DNA of 55,444 bases from an uncultured Clostridia bacterium (GCA_945948535.1 CAMFBN010000013.1:1-55444), one strand, 5' to 3'; shown: positions 1 to 7,319, numbered from the stretch's first letter. The notes: a model not told the origin generated them from the letters alone. Program-made: numbers and translations.

Positions 1-248
1 GAAAGCTGTCTGACGGGGAAATCAAGGGGCTGAATCATGCGCTGGCTATCAGCATCGGCCTGATTCCTACCACGCCCGGAAAACTCACATTGTGCCTGTG
101 CAGCACCTGCGCCGAAAACTTCTACGGCTTAGGTGCTTATTATTTGCGGCGGGTGAATCCTATCGCAGTTGAGAAGGAGCTGTGTACCTACTGTAACCAG
201 AGGGCGGGATTTGACTACGAAATCACCCCTCGCCATAAGAGTCGTTAA
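1..248 (+). CDS. Small CxxC (zinc-ribbon-like) mobile-element protein, 5' truncated by window edge
   Basis: The reading frame is open from base 3 to a TAA at 246-248, giving the last 81 residues; the start lies left of the window. Two cysteine clusters are visible, CLCSTC near the middle and CTYC about 36 residues later, an arrangement that would suit a small zinc ribbon. It lies just upstream of a 53-residue ORF and a large serine recombinase on the same strand, so it probably belongs to the same integrative element. I do not recognise the family, and no enzymatic motif is visible. Codon use looks like ordinary protein coding. Function unknown. Confidence 0.55.
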   Translation, partial: KLSDGEIKGLNHALAISIGLIPTTPGKLTLCLCSTCAENFYGLGAYYLRRVNPIAVEKELCTYCNQRAGFDYEITPRHKSR

Positions 249-305
249 GCTGGTTCGCACCTTTGTCAAATTGGTTTGTTTTTTATAATATGGAGGAGGT
301 CAATC

Positions 306-467
306 ATGCTTGTCTATACAATCCGCAAGGATGATTTGTATGCGTCCGGCATCGAACCAACCCGTGAAATTCTGAACATTGCCAGTGAAAACGAGAATGT
401 GGATTTTGCCCTTGTCCTTGCGAAGATTCTCAGGGAACTGGCAGCCCAGACCGGGAACATAACTTAA
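306..467 (+). CDS. Small hypothetical protein (53 aa) upstream of recombinase
   Basis: The ATG at 306 is preceded by a very strong Shine-Dalgarno (GGAGGAGGT at 292-300), so I prefer it to the earlier in-frame ATG at 276, which lies upstream of that site. The protein is short, acidic-to-neutral and probably mostly helical, with no signal peptide or cysteines. It ends 13 nt before the recombinase start and is probably co-transcribed with it. Small proteins in this position in integrative elements can be excision or regulatory factors, but nothing in the sequence proves that here. Function unknown. Confidence 0.6.
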   Translation: MLVYTIRKDDLYASGIEPTREILNIASENENVDFALVLAKILRELAAQTGNIT

Positions 468-480
468 GGAGTGAAAACAT

Positions 481-2463
481 ATGACAGTCGTTGAGCGGTT
501 AAGAAACAGGGGGGTGACCCCCAGAGCGGTTTTGTATGCCCGTTTTTCCTCGGACAACCAGAGAGAAGAATCCATTGAAACCCAGCTCCGGGCAATGCAT
601 GAGTATTGCAGCCGAAATTCTATCGTAATCATCCATGAATACTGTGACCGGGCAAAATCCGCGACCACAGATGACCGTCCGGAGTTTCTGAAGATGATTG
701 CAGCATCCAGGGAAGGGGACTTCGACTTTGCTATCGTCCATAAGCTGGACAGATTCAGTCGGAACCGGTATGACAGCGCCTACTATAAACGGGAGCTGAA
801 GAAGAACGGAGTGCAGCTGCTGTCCGTTTTGGAGCAGATGGACGACAGCCCGGAGAGCATCATCCTGGAATCCGTGCTGGAGGGCATGAGCGAATACTAT
901 TCCAAGAATCTGGCCCGCGAAGTTATGAAAGGAATGAGAGAATCAGCTATGGATTGTCGTTACATTGGCGGCTGGATTCCTTATGGTTTCCGGGTGGACC
1001 CTGAGACCCACAGATATATCATCAATGACTATGAGGCGGAAGCCGTCAGGATGATCTTCCGGGACGTAGCCGATGGCTGCGGCTATAATGTGGTTTTGAA
1101 CAAGCTGAATTCCATGGGCTACCGCACCCGGCTGGGCAATACCTTTTCCAAGGAAACCCTGTATGAGATGCTGCGGAATGAAAAGTACAACGGCGTCTAT
1201 GTATTCAGCAGGGCGGCAAGCAAGGACGAACTGGGGCGGCGGAACAATCACCTGGACAAGCCCATTGAAGATCAGATCCGCATTCCCGGTGGAATGCCGA
1301 AGATCGTGGATGACGAAACCTTTGCCCGTGTGCAGGCGATTCTCGCCAGCAGAAAGCGACACAGACGGCAAAAAAGCAAAAGAAATTATTTGCTGACTGG
1401 TTTGGTGTTTTGTGGTCTCTGTGGCCACAGATATTGCGGTGACTCCATGCAGACTGGCAAGGACAGAAAAGTTGTCGGGACTTATGCCTGCAACAATCGC
1501 AATAATCATGGAGCAAGGATTTGCAGAAACCAGAATGTTCGGCAGCAACCGCTGGAAGAACTGGTGCTGCGAAAGATAGAGGAAACAGTTTTTGATGAAT
1601 CCCGGATTCCCGGAATCGTGCAGGCGTACCGTGAGCTGTGCCAGCAGGAGGAAGGGGAGGATAAGGACAAGATTCGTACCCTCCGCCAGAACCTGAAAAC
1701 TGTGGAGCAGAAGATTGCCAACATTGTCAATATCATTGCCAATACGGGCAGCGCGGCGCTGGTCACTCAGCTTACCCAGCTGGAGCGGGAGAAAGAGCTG
1801 CTGGATGTTCAGATTCAGGAAGAAGAAAGGGGAACAAAGGAAGATGATCTGGACGAGGAGGCAATCCGCGCAGCATTCCGGCAGGCGCAGAAAATGTTCC
1901 ACAGCGGCACCTTACCGCAGAGGGAGCAGATCATCAATCTGTACCTGGACAAGGTTCTTGTCTACCCCGATTATGTGGAAATCCATCTGAACAATGTCCC
2001 AACCAACCTCCTGAATCCGTCTGAGACAAAAGACGAACCCGCGCTTGGCGGGTTACATACATTTTATATCGAAAAAATGTGCGAGAAAAATGACCCCCAA
2101 AATCGCACAAGGGAAAAGGGCCAATATGGATATAATATTCTGGTGAAACTACATAGAATAAAACAAAAGAAGGCAAAATCCAGAAGAAAAGGGCAAAAAG
2201 AAACTCGAGCCCAAGACGGCTTGGACTCGAGTAAAACTGGTGGAGCCGAGGGGAATCGAACCCCTGTCCGAAGGCAACTTGGAGGGAACTTCTCCGGGCG
2301 CAGTTTGTTATTTACATTCCCTCATCCCGGCGGGAACAAACACCCTACGGGAATCAGTAGCTTCATGATGCATGGTATGGGCAAAGCTTACCATACGCAC
2401 GGTCTCCACTCAAATCACACCCTGGCCCGGCTCGTGGACCTTCCGGGGAGGATGGGCGCCTAA
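481..2463 (+). CDS. Large serine recombinase of an integrative element; ORF runs into ssrA
   Basis: A site-specific recombinase that would cut and rejoin att sites through a 5'-phosphoserine intermediate. The resolvase catalytic domain (about residues 15-165) starts with YARFSSDNQ, which carries the nucleophilic serine, and contains KLDRFSRNR. A recombinase domain follows (about 185-300), then a zinc beta-ribbon (CGLCGHRYCG ... CNNRNNHG ... C, about 312-350) and a coiled coil (about 385-460). The family-like part ends near residue 550. The last ~75 codons (2238-2463) are antisense to the tmRNA gene and include the GAEGNRTPV string that arises when a tRNA/tmRNA 3' end is translated, so this tail is probably not native. 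SD AAGGAGTG lies upstream of ATG 481. The gene marks the right end of a mobile element. Confidence 0.9.
   Translation: MTVVERLRNRGVTPRAVLYARFSSDNQREESIETQLRAMHEYCSRNSIVIIHEYCDRAKSATTDDRPEFLKMIAASREGDFDFAIVHKLDRFSRNRYDSAYYKRELKKNGVQLLSVLEQMDDSPESIILESVLEGMSEYYSKNLAREVMKGMRESAMDCRYIGGWIPYGFRVDPETHRYIINDYEAEAVRMIFRDVADGCGYNVVLNKLNSMGYRTRLGNTFSKETLYEMLRNEKYNGVYVFSRAASKDELGRRNNHLDKPIEDQIRIPGGMPKIVDDETFARVQAILASRKRHRRQKSKRNYLLTGLVFCGLCGHRYCGDSMQTGKDRKVVGTYACNNRNNHGARICRNQNVRQQPLEELVLRKIEETVFDESRIPGIVQAYRELCQQEEGEDKDKIRTLRQNLKTVEQKIANIVNIIANTGSAALVTQLTQLEREKELLDVQIQEEERGTKEDDLDEEAIRAAFRQAQKMFHSGTLPQREQIINLYLDKVLVYPDYVEIHLNNVPTNLLNPSETKDEPALGGLHTFYIEKMCEKNDPQNRTREKGQYGYNILVKLHRIKQKKAKSRRKGQKETRAQDGLDSSKTGGAEGNRTPVRRQLGGNFSGRSLLFTFPHPGGNKHPTGISSFMMHGMGKAYHTHGLHSNHTLARLVDLPGRMGA
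2195..2231 (-). terminator. Rho-independent terminator of ssrA
   Basis: A 12-bp stem (2204-2215 with 2220-2231, one wobble pair) with an ACGG loop is followed on the minus strand by a T-rich tract (2195-2203). It lies 6 nt past the tmRNA 3' end, the right place to end the tmRNA transcript. The serine-recombinase ORF reads through it on the other strand, so the mobile-element boundary must lie left of it. Confidence 0.85.
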
Positions 2464-2585
2464 TTAGGCAGCCAGGGCAACAGTATTGTTGTCAGTTAAA
2501 TTTAAAAATTGCCCGTTTTATCGTGGCCAGGCGCCACGGCCCGCTATTCCGGCCTCACTACCCCCGTCGAAACCAGTACGGCCCC
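2238..2585 (-). ncRNA. ssrA: tmRNA (transfer-messenger RNA)
   Basis: On the minus strand the gene starts GGGGCCGTACTGGTTTCGAC and ends GGTTCGATTCCCCTCGGCTC followed by CACCA. The 5' GGGGCCG pairs with 3' CGGCTCC to form the acceptor stem, and CCA is encoded. The length, 348 nt, is normal for a one-piece tmRNA. The tag frame reads DNNTVALAA and then TAA. I place the resume codon at GAC because it follows a TAACT pre-resume motif like that of Bacillus; this choice is inference. tmRNA rescues stalled ribosomes with SmpB, which is encoded nearby on the same strand. No clear promoter is visible in the short gap to the upstream gene, so it may be read from the smpB side and processed. Confidence 0.95.
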
Positions 2586-2592
2586 ATTTTGA

Positions 2593-2675
2593 AGTGTGAA
2601 GTTTGGAGAGTGGAGTGTGGAGTGAAGGAAAGGTAAGAAAAAAATCTTCACTCTCCACTCTTCACACTCTACACT
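2593..2675. repeat. Inverted repeat built of 7-bp units (AGTGTGR-like), hairpin-forming
   Basis: The gap between ssrA and the cyclophilin gene is filled by two arms of imperfect 7-bp units. The left arm (2593-2627) reads as heptamers of the type AGTGTGA/AGAGTGG/AGTGTGG. The right arm (2645-2675) is the same kind of heptamer series on the opposite strand. The arms can fold into a long imperfect hairpin with an A-rich loop of about 17 nt. No protein is encoded. It leaves no room for an obvious ssrA promoter. The architecture resembles the element at 7049-7223, although the unit sequence differs. Confidence 0.7.
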
Positions 2676-2678
2676 AAA

Positions 2679-3215
2679 TTAAAATCTTCCGTAGGGATCG
2701 GGGAGCTTATTGGGCTCAGGGTAGGTTTCACCGTGGGTGTCCACGGTGATGGAGGCAATTTTCTGATCCTCCACAGGACGGTCATTCCGACCAGTGCGGG
2801 TAGCGGCGATGGCGTCCACCACGTCCATACCGGAGGTGACCTTGCCGAAGGCAGCGTACTGGCCGTCCAGATGCTTGGCATCCTGATGCATGATGAAGAA
2901 CTGGCTGCCGGCGGAGTTGGGGGAGGAGGAGCGGGCCATGCTGAGAACGCCCCGCTTGTGCTTCAGATCGTTCTTGAAGCCGTTGAAGAAAAACTCGCCC
3001 TTGATGCAGTAGCCGGGGCCGCCCATGCCGGTGCCCTCGGGACAGCCACCCTGAATCATGAAGCCGGGGATGACCCGGTGGAAGATCAGACCGTCGTAGA
3101 AGTTGTGATTGCACAGGTCGATGAAATTGTAAACGCTCTGGGGGGCCTTTTCGGGGTACAGCTCTCCCTCGATAACGCCGCCGTTTTCCATAGTGATCTT
3201 AAATGTAGGATTCAT
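2679..3215 (-). CDS. Peptidyl-prolyl cis-trans isomerase, cyclophilin type
   Basis: A 178-residue single-domain cyclophilin expected to catalyse proline cis-trans isomerisation during folding. Core motifs are visible: [20 protein letters not shown] (active-site FHRV with arginine), [37 protein letters not shown] and the conserved tryptophan-loop region replaced by [11 protein letters not shown]. There is no signal peptide, so it is cytoplasmic. The ATG at 3215 has SD GAAGGAGAG and overlaps the smpB stop (ATGA), indicating translational coupling; a longer upstream ORF form would cover smpB and is rejected. It lies between smpB and ssrA. The gene symbol is left blank because several cyclophilin paralogues exist. 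Confidence 0.92.
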   Translation of the reverse strand: MNPTFKITMENGGVIEGELYPEKAPQSVYNFIDLCNHNFYDGLIFHRVIPGFMIQGGCPEGTGMGGPGYCIKGEFFFNGFKNDLKHKRGVLSMARSSSPNSAGSQFFIMHQDAKHLDGQYAAFGKVTSGMDVVDAIAATRTGRNDRPVEDQKIASITVDTHGETYPEPNKLPDPYGRF

Positions 3216-3679
3216 TGTCTCATTCTCTCCTTCATGGCCCGGTCGATCTGACGCTTTGCGTCCCGTTCTGCCGCGGCCTGTCGTTTGTCGTAAAGCTTTT
3301 TGCCCTTGCACAGTCCCACGTTCACCTTCACCCGGCTGCCCTTGAAATAAACGGACAGGGGAATCAGGGAGTAGCCATCCTGCTTGACCTTGCCGTAGAG
3401 CCGCATAATCTCCCGCTTGTGCATCAGCAGACGGCGGGGGCGGCGGGGGTCAACGTTGAAGCGGTTTCCGTGGTCGTAGGGGGAAATGTGCATCTGGTTC
3501 AGCAGGAGCTGTCCGTCCTTGATGCCGCACCAGGCGTCCTTCAGGTTCAGGGTGCCGGCGCGGATGGACTTGACCTCTGTGCCCACCAGCTCAATGCCCG
3601 CCTCAAATTCTTCCTCCACGAAGTATTCGTGATAGGCCTCCCGATTGCGGGCCATGACCTTGATTCCGGTCTTTTCCAG
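3212..3679 (-). CDS. smpB: SsrA-binding protein SmpB
   Basis: SmpB binds the tRNA-like domain of tmRNA and delivers it to stalled ribosomes. Family hallmarks are present: [38 protein letters not shown], and a basic C-terminal tail that ends MKERMRQ. About 155 residues is typical. The start is uncertain. The best Shine-Dalgarno (AGGAGG at 3688-3693) points to a CTG at 3679, giving [12 protein letters not shown], which matches the usual N-terminus. ATG 3655 would remove conserved residues, and GTG 3688 overlaps the SD. The stop overlaps the cyclophilin ATG. ssrA lies downstream on the same strand, so RNA and partner are linked. Confidence 0.93.
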   Translation of the reverse strand: MEKTGIKVMARNREAYHEYFVEEEFEAGIELVGTEVKSIRAGTLNLKDAWCGIKDGQLLLNQMHISPYDHGNRFNVDPRRPRRLLMHKREIMRLYGKVKQDGYSLIPLSVYFKGSRVKVNVGLCKGKKLYDKRQAAAERDAKRQIDRAMKERMRQ

Positions 3680-3735
3680 ACAGCTCACCTCCTGACCTGA
3701 TTCTAAAACACATTATATCATGATTGTCAAGGGGA

Positions 3736-4119
3736 TTATACGGTAATTTCGAGGATATTTCCCTCGAAACCCAGAACGCTGCTTTCGTAATAGCCATCCC
3801 CGGTGACTCTGGGGCCGGATAAGGTGGGGTAGCCGCCGTCATTTAACCGGGTAGTCAGCTCATCCACGGCTTCTTTGCTTCCCACGGAAAAGGCAATATG
3901 GGCATAGCCAAACCGGTCCAGCAGATTGCCGGAATCGGAAAGCTCGGGCTTTGTCATGATTTCCAGCTGGGAACCGTCGGAAAAGGTCAGAAAATAGGAT
4001 CGAAAATCCGTCTTTTTGTTGTGGTATCCCTCGTTGGATACCGCTTGAAAGTAGGTTTCAAAGAAGGACTTTGCCCCATCCAGATCGTTGACATACAAAG
4101 CAATGTGGTCAATTTTCAT
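3736..4119 (-). CDS. VOC (glyoxalase/bleomycin-resistance fold) family protein
   Basis: A 127-residue protein with two beta-alpha-beta-beta-beta modules of the vicinal-oxygen-chelate superfamily. It starts KIDHIALYVNDLDGAKSFFE, with SQLEIMTKP closing the first module, and the second module has YAHIAFSVGSKEAVDELT and ILEITV. Possible metal ligands are His6, the glutamate in LEIM, the second-module His and the C-terminal Glu. The substrate cannot be named from sequence. ATG 4119 is preferred to ATG 4125 because GAGGAG lies 8 nt upstream of it. It directly follows the HAD gene, whose stop overlaps the SD region, so the two are coupled. Confidence 0.85.
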   Translation of the reverse strand: MKIDHIALYVNDLDGAKSFFETYFQAVSNEGYHNKKTDFRSYFLTFSDGSQLEIMTKPELSDSGNLLDRFGYAHIAFSVGSKEAVDELTTRLNDGGYPTLSGPRVTGDGYYESSVLGFEGNILEITV

Positions 4120-4121
4120 GG

Positions 4122-4787
4122 TCATTTCTCCTCAAACAGGAAGTGTTCCAGCGCTTCCGGGGTGTCGAAGGCGAAATCGCAAAGCGCCTGCATTTCCTTC
4201 CGTAGCTCTGGGAACTCTGTGCGTCCCCAGCCCGCGAAGGCCACCTTCACCCCCAACGGATGGGCCATGTTCCATGCCAGCTTCATATCGTCCACCACAA
4301 TCATCTGATCAGGGGTGAAGCGGTATTTCTCCATGATATCCAGCAGGGGGAAGGGATTGGGCTTGCGCAGTTCCTCCGGGTAGTCCCAGCCGTAGATCAC
4401 ATCGGGCTGGACCCCGAAGTGGGTCTCATAGTCCCGGGTGATGTTGACCACGCTGGAATGAGACACCACACAGACCATGCCGCCCTCGGCCTTCTGCCGC
4501 CGGATGACGCTGCTGACGCCGGGAAAGGGGTCGGGGATGTGGGTCATGACGTAGTCCATCCAGCCGTGGTATTCATCCTCCAGTTCCTTTGGAGTGAACT
4601 GCCAGCGACTGCGGCACATTTCCGCGAAGCCCAGCTCATAGCAGTCCTGGGCAAACTGCTCCAGTGTGACAGTCTGCCCGGGGCGGAACTGGTCGAGGAT
4701 GTAGCAGAAGAAGGGATAGCCGATGGTTTTTTCGCTCTGCACCACGGTATCGTCGTGGTCGAGGACAAGACAGGGGTATTTCAGCAT
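4122..4787 (-). CDS. HAD-superfamily hydrolase
   Basis: A 221-residue haloacid-dehalogenase-type phosphatase. Motif I is LVLDHDDTVVQSE (a variant of DxDxT with the catalytic aspartates). Motif II is represented by VVSHSS, motif III lysine by LRKPNPFPL, and motif IV by MIVVDDMKLAW. The helical cap lies between residues 20 and 90. Members dephosphorylate small phosphate esters; the substrate here is unknown. The gene sits upstream of, and is translationally coupled to, the VOC gene. The ATG at 4787 lies a short distance from the divergent dinB promoter. No signal peptide, so cytoplasmic. Confidence 0.85.
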   Translation of the reverse strand: MLKYPCLVLDHDDTVVQSEKTIGYPFFCYILDQFRPGQTVTLEQFAQDCYELGFAEMCRSRWQFTPKELEDEYHGWMDYVMTHIPDPFPGVSSVIRRQKAEGGMVCVVSHSSVVNITRDYETHFGVQPDVIYGWDYPEELRKPNPFPLLDIMEKYRFTPDQMIVVDDMKLAWNMAHPLGVKVAFAGWGRTEFPELRKEMQALCDFAFDTPEALEHFLFEEK

Positions 4788-4864
4788 CAGAATTCACCAG
4801 TTTCTTTGTTTCTTTCCTGCATTATATCAGACCTGAAATCAATCCGCAACCGAAAAATTACCAC

Positions 4865-4893
4865 TTGATATATTCGAACGAATGTATTATAAT
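4865..4893 (+). promoter_or_regulatory. Promoter of the dinB operon with embedded LexA-type SOS box
   Basis: A near-consensus sigma-A promoter, TTGATA (4865-4870), 17-bp spacer, TATAAT (4888-4893). Inside the spacer, CGAACGAATGTATT (4875-4888) matches the Gram-positive LexA operator CGAACRNRYGTTYC at all but two defined positions. A repressor bound there would block RNA polymerase. The downstream genes, a small protein and a Y-family polymerase, are classic SOS targets. Binding itself is inferred. Confidence 0.75.
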
Positions 4894-4914
4894 AGAAGAA
4901 AAGGTGGTGAAGGC

Positions 4915-5184
4915 ATGGAGCAGAAGGTATGTCCCGTGGACGTGATCGCCATGTGCAGCGCGTCGGGTGATATCCGCCCCCTGCGGCTGCGGATGGAGGA
5001 TGAAGAACACCAGCTCATGCGGGTGGACATTGAGGAAATTGTGAATATCCGTCAGGTACAGTATGTGGGCATTGAGGCCACGGTCTATCTGTGCCGGGCT
5101 ACGGTTCGGGAGAAACGGTGGCTGTTTGAGCTGAAATATACCATCCGCACCCATACCTGGAGCCTACAGCGGAAAGTGTGCTGA
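4915..5184 (+). CDS. Small conserved-type hypothetical protein upstream of dinB
   Basis: An 89-residue protein starting at ATG 4915 (SD AAGGTGG); an upstream in-frame ATG at 4882 lies inside the promoter and is rejected. It appears rich in beta strands and ends with a basic stretch (RWLFELKYTIRTHTWSLQRK). It stops 1 nt before dinB and must be co-transcribed. In other Firmicutes a small YolD-like protein often precedes a Y-family polymerase; the position fits, but I cannot see clear YolD motifs. Its role may be accessory to the polymerase, which is inference from position and the shared SOS-type promoter. Confidence 0.7.
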   Translation: MEQKVCPVDVIAMCSASGDIRPLRLRMEDEEHQLMRVDIEEIVNIRQVQYVGIEATVYLCRATVREKRWLFELKYTIRTHTWSLQRKVC

Positions 5185-5185
5185 T

Positions 5186-6463
5186 ATGGCGGAGCGGGTA
5201 ATTTTTCATGTGGACGCCAACTCGGCGTTTTTAAGTTGGAGCGCTGCCTACCGGGTGAAGGTGCTGGGGGAGGAGACTGACCTGCGGGAGGTGCCTTCCG
5301 TTGTGGCGGGGGACAAGGCCTCCCGGCACAGCATTATTCTGGCCAAATCCATTCCGGCGAAAAAATACGGCATCCAGACGGGAGAGCCTCTGTTTCAGGC
5401 GCTGGAAAAGTGCCCGGAGCTGGTGGTGATTCCGCCGGACTATGATTTATATGTGCAGGCTTCCCGGCATTTTGTGGATATGCTCAGGCAGTTCAGTCCG
5501 GCGGTGGAGCAGTATTCCATTGACGAAGCCTGGGTGGACATGACGGGCACCCAGCGGCTCTGGGGGCCGCCGAGACTGGCGGCAGAGCTGATGCGGCGCA
5601 GAATTAACGAAGAACTGGGCTTTACCGTGAATATTGGCATTTCCTCCAATAAGCTGCTGGCAAAAATGGCGGGGGACTTTGAAAAGCCCAATAAGGTGCA
5701 CACCCTGTTCCCGGAGGAAATGGGGGAAAAATTCTTCCCACTTCCCGTGCGGGATCTGTTTCTCGTAGGCGCGGCAACGGAGCGGAAGCTGCAAAGGCTG
5801 GGAATCTACACCATCGGTGCGCTGGCGGCGGCAGATGTGCGGGTTCTGAAAAAGCGGCTGGGCAAGCAGGGGGAGCTATTGTGGCACTTTGCCAATGGCC
5901 GCAACGCCGACGCGGTGACACCGGAACCGGCGGAGAACAAGGGCTACGGCAACGCCACTACCACTTCTCACGACGTGGTGACCCGGGAAGAAGCGTATCA
6001 GGTGCTGCTGAGTCTGTGCGAAACCGTGGCGACCCGCCTGCGTAAGGACGGAAAGTGCGGCAGCTGTGTCAGCATCCATCTGCGCACCAACGAATTTCGC
6101 CATTTTTCCCACCAGTGCGCGCTCCACGGGGCCACAAATATCACTTCCGAGATTTTTGAAGCCGCCTGCCGATTGTTCGATGAAGCGTGGGACGGTATCA
6201 CCCCAATGCGGCAGCTGGGCGTGCAGATCACCCGCCTGTCCGGGGAGCCATACCAGCAGTTTGACTTTTTCTCCGGTCTCAGCCCCCAGCAATTCGAACG
6301 CAAGCTCCGACTGGACGAAACCGTGGACGCCCTCCGGGATAAATACGGCGAGGACATCATCCGCCGGGCGAAGTTTGCGGGTGGAACCGAACCCCATATG
6401 GCCGGCGGCCTGAGCAAGGAGCGCAGAACTGGTATCACAAAACCGGTACCGAAGGAATTTTAG
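5186..6463 (+). CDS. dinB: Y-family DNA polymerase (DNA polymerase IV-like, DinB/UmuC)
   Basis: A 425-residue translesion polymerase. The palm carries HVDANSAFLSW (catalytic Asp10) and YSIDEAWVDM (Asp-Glu near 112-113). IGISSNKLLAKMAGDFEKP is the conserved fingers/palm segment, followed by two helix-hairpin-helix motifs (LFLVGAATERKLQRLGIYTIGALA) and a little-finger domain (about 240-360). The C-terminus (about 380-425) has no clear beta-clamp motif that I can be sure of. It is the second gene behind a promoter with an SOS box, so it is likely induced by DNA damage. ATG 5186 follows the previous stop directly. Assignment to DinB rather than UvrX/UmuC is by overall similarity. Confidence 0.9.
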   Translation: MAERVIFHVDANSAFLSWSAAYRVKVLGEETDLREVPSVVAGDKASRHSIILAKSIPAKKYGIQTGEPLFQALEKCPELVVIPPDYDLYVQASRHFVDMLRQFSPAVEQYSIDEAWVDMTGTQRLWGPPRLAAELMRRRINEELGFTVNIGISSNKLLAKMAGDFEKPNKVHTLFPEEMGEKFFPLPVRDLFLVGAATERKLQRLGIYTIGALAAADVRVLKKRLGKQGELLWHFANGRNADAVTPEPAENKGYGNATTTSHDVVTREEAYQVLLSLCETVATRLRKDGKCGSCVSIHLRTNEFRHFSHQCALHGATNITSEIFEAACRLFDEAWDGITPMRQLGVQITRLSGEPYQQFDFFSGLSPQQFERKLRLDETVDALRDKYGEDIIRRAKFAGGTEPHMAGGLSKERRTGITKPVPKEF

Positions 6464-6525
6464 GGTAGAAAACCGGGCAGTTATGCTATATAATGGGAAT
6501 GTTTGAAAAAATAGGAGGAATCTCC

Positions 6526-6996
6526 ATGGCAATCGTAACATTTTATAACTGCGACCCCAAGGACGCGCCGAAAACCACCATGCCTGCCCACCTGGGCGCC
6601 AACGCCATCGTTACCTGTCAGGGAAAGCTGCTGCTGGAAAAGCGCCGGGACTCAGACATCTGGGGACTCATCGGCGGCGGCTGTAAAAAAACGGAAACCG
6701 GTCTTGAAGCCATGGTTCGGGAGACTTATGAGGAACTGGGTCTGCGGATTTCAAAAGACCGCTTCCGGAAACTGGCGGTTTACGACAACCCCGGCCGCAT
6801 TGCGGCCTTCCGGGACGGCAGCATCTGGCGCATGGTGATCGTGGCCTACGGCCTTGACCTGCCGGAAGTGCCGCAAATGCGCATCAGCAGCGAGTCAAAG
6901 GAGCTGCGCTTTTTCACCCGGGAGGAAATCGGGCAAATAGAAATCGCCGTCACCCACCGGGATATTGTGGAGGACTGGTTCGTAAAGGCACCGTAA
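6526..6996 (+). CDS. Nudix hydrolase
   Basis: A 156-residue protein with a perfect Nudix box at about residues 50-72 (GGCKKTETGLEAMVRETYEE then LG), which binds the metal and hydrolyses nucleoside-diphosphate-linked substrates. The substrate is not predictable. The start at ATG 6526 has SD ATAGGAGGAA, and the earlier in-frame ATG at 6493 lies upstream of that site and is rejected. The gene follows dinB by about 60 nt with its own possible extended -10 (TGCTATATAAT near 6484-6494). A damage-related sanitising role would fit next to dinB but is only suggestive. Confidence 0.88.
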   Translation: MAIVTFYNCDPKDAPKTTMPAHLGANAIVTCQGKLLLEKRRDSDIWGLIGGGCKKTETGLEAMVRETYEELGLRISKDRFRKLAVYDNPGRIAAFRDGSIWRMVIVAYGLDLPEVPQMRISSESKELRFFTREEIGQIEIAVTHRDIVEDWFVKAP

Positions 6997-7048
6997 GATT
7001 ATACAGCAGATTGGCTGGCTCTGCATAGTGAAAAGTGATGTAAGACGA

Positions 7049-7223
7049 GTTGACAATTGACAGTTGACAGTTGACAATTGTGGTATCCCTTCGGGATGAA
7101 TGAAAAAATGAAAAATACGAAATGTGCCACATTCTCAAGAAATTTGGAGATTTCAGATAACAATCATTCAAATTGTCCCGCAGGGACTCCTTAACTGTCA
7201 ATTGTCAACTGTCAACTGTCAAT
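7049..7223. repeat. MITE-like element with arms of inverted 7-bp repeats ((G/A)TTGACA)
   Basis: The left arm (7049-7080) is four perfect heptamers of (G/A)TTGACA plus part of a fifth. The right arm (7196-7223) is four perfect contiguous copies of the reverse complement TGTCAA(C/T). Between them lie about 115 bp containing the short dyad ATCCCTTCGGGAT and a related GTCCCGCAGGGAC. There is no ORF of note. The element fills the gap between the Nudix gene and the OLE RNA promoter. It looks like a non-autonomous or structure-based repeat; copy number in the genome is unknown. Confidence 0.75.
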
Positions 7224-7284
7224 TCCGTTTCCTGCCAGCTTACCATTTTCCGACCAGCCAATCATACAAATAGTAAATAAATAC

Positions 7285-7313
7285 TTGTATATTCGGAAAT
7301 AGTATGCTAAAAT
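7285..7313 (+). promoter_or_regulatory. Probable promoter of OLE RNA/dxs operon
   Basis: TTGTAT (7285-7290), a 17-bp spacer and TAAAAT (7308-7313) with an extended TG motif (TGCTAAAAT). Transcription would begin near 7320, giving the long noncoding RNA first and oapA-dxs and following genes after it. No other promoter of this quality lies between here and dxs. Confidence 0.65.
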
Positions 7314-7319
7314 AACGGT

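Noticed and set aside
300..741. Minus-strand ORFs at 300-668 and 499-741
   Set aside because: Antisense to the small ORF and recombinase, with no ribosome sites or domain features.
2238..2463. The C-terminal GAEGNRTPV tail as a real recombinase domain
   Set aside because: This string is what a tmRNA/tRNA 3' end gives when translated on the opposite strand; it is not a protein domain.
7049..7223. CRISPR array
   Set aside because: The units are 7 bp, contiguous, without spacers, and in inverted arms; there are no cas genes.
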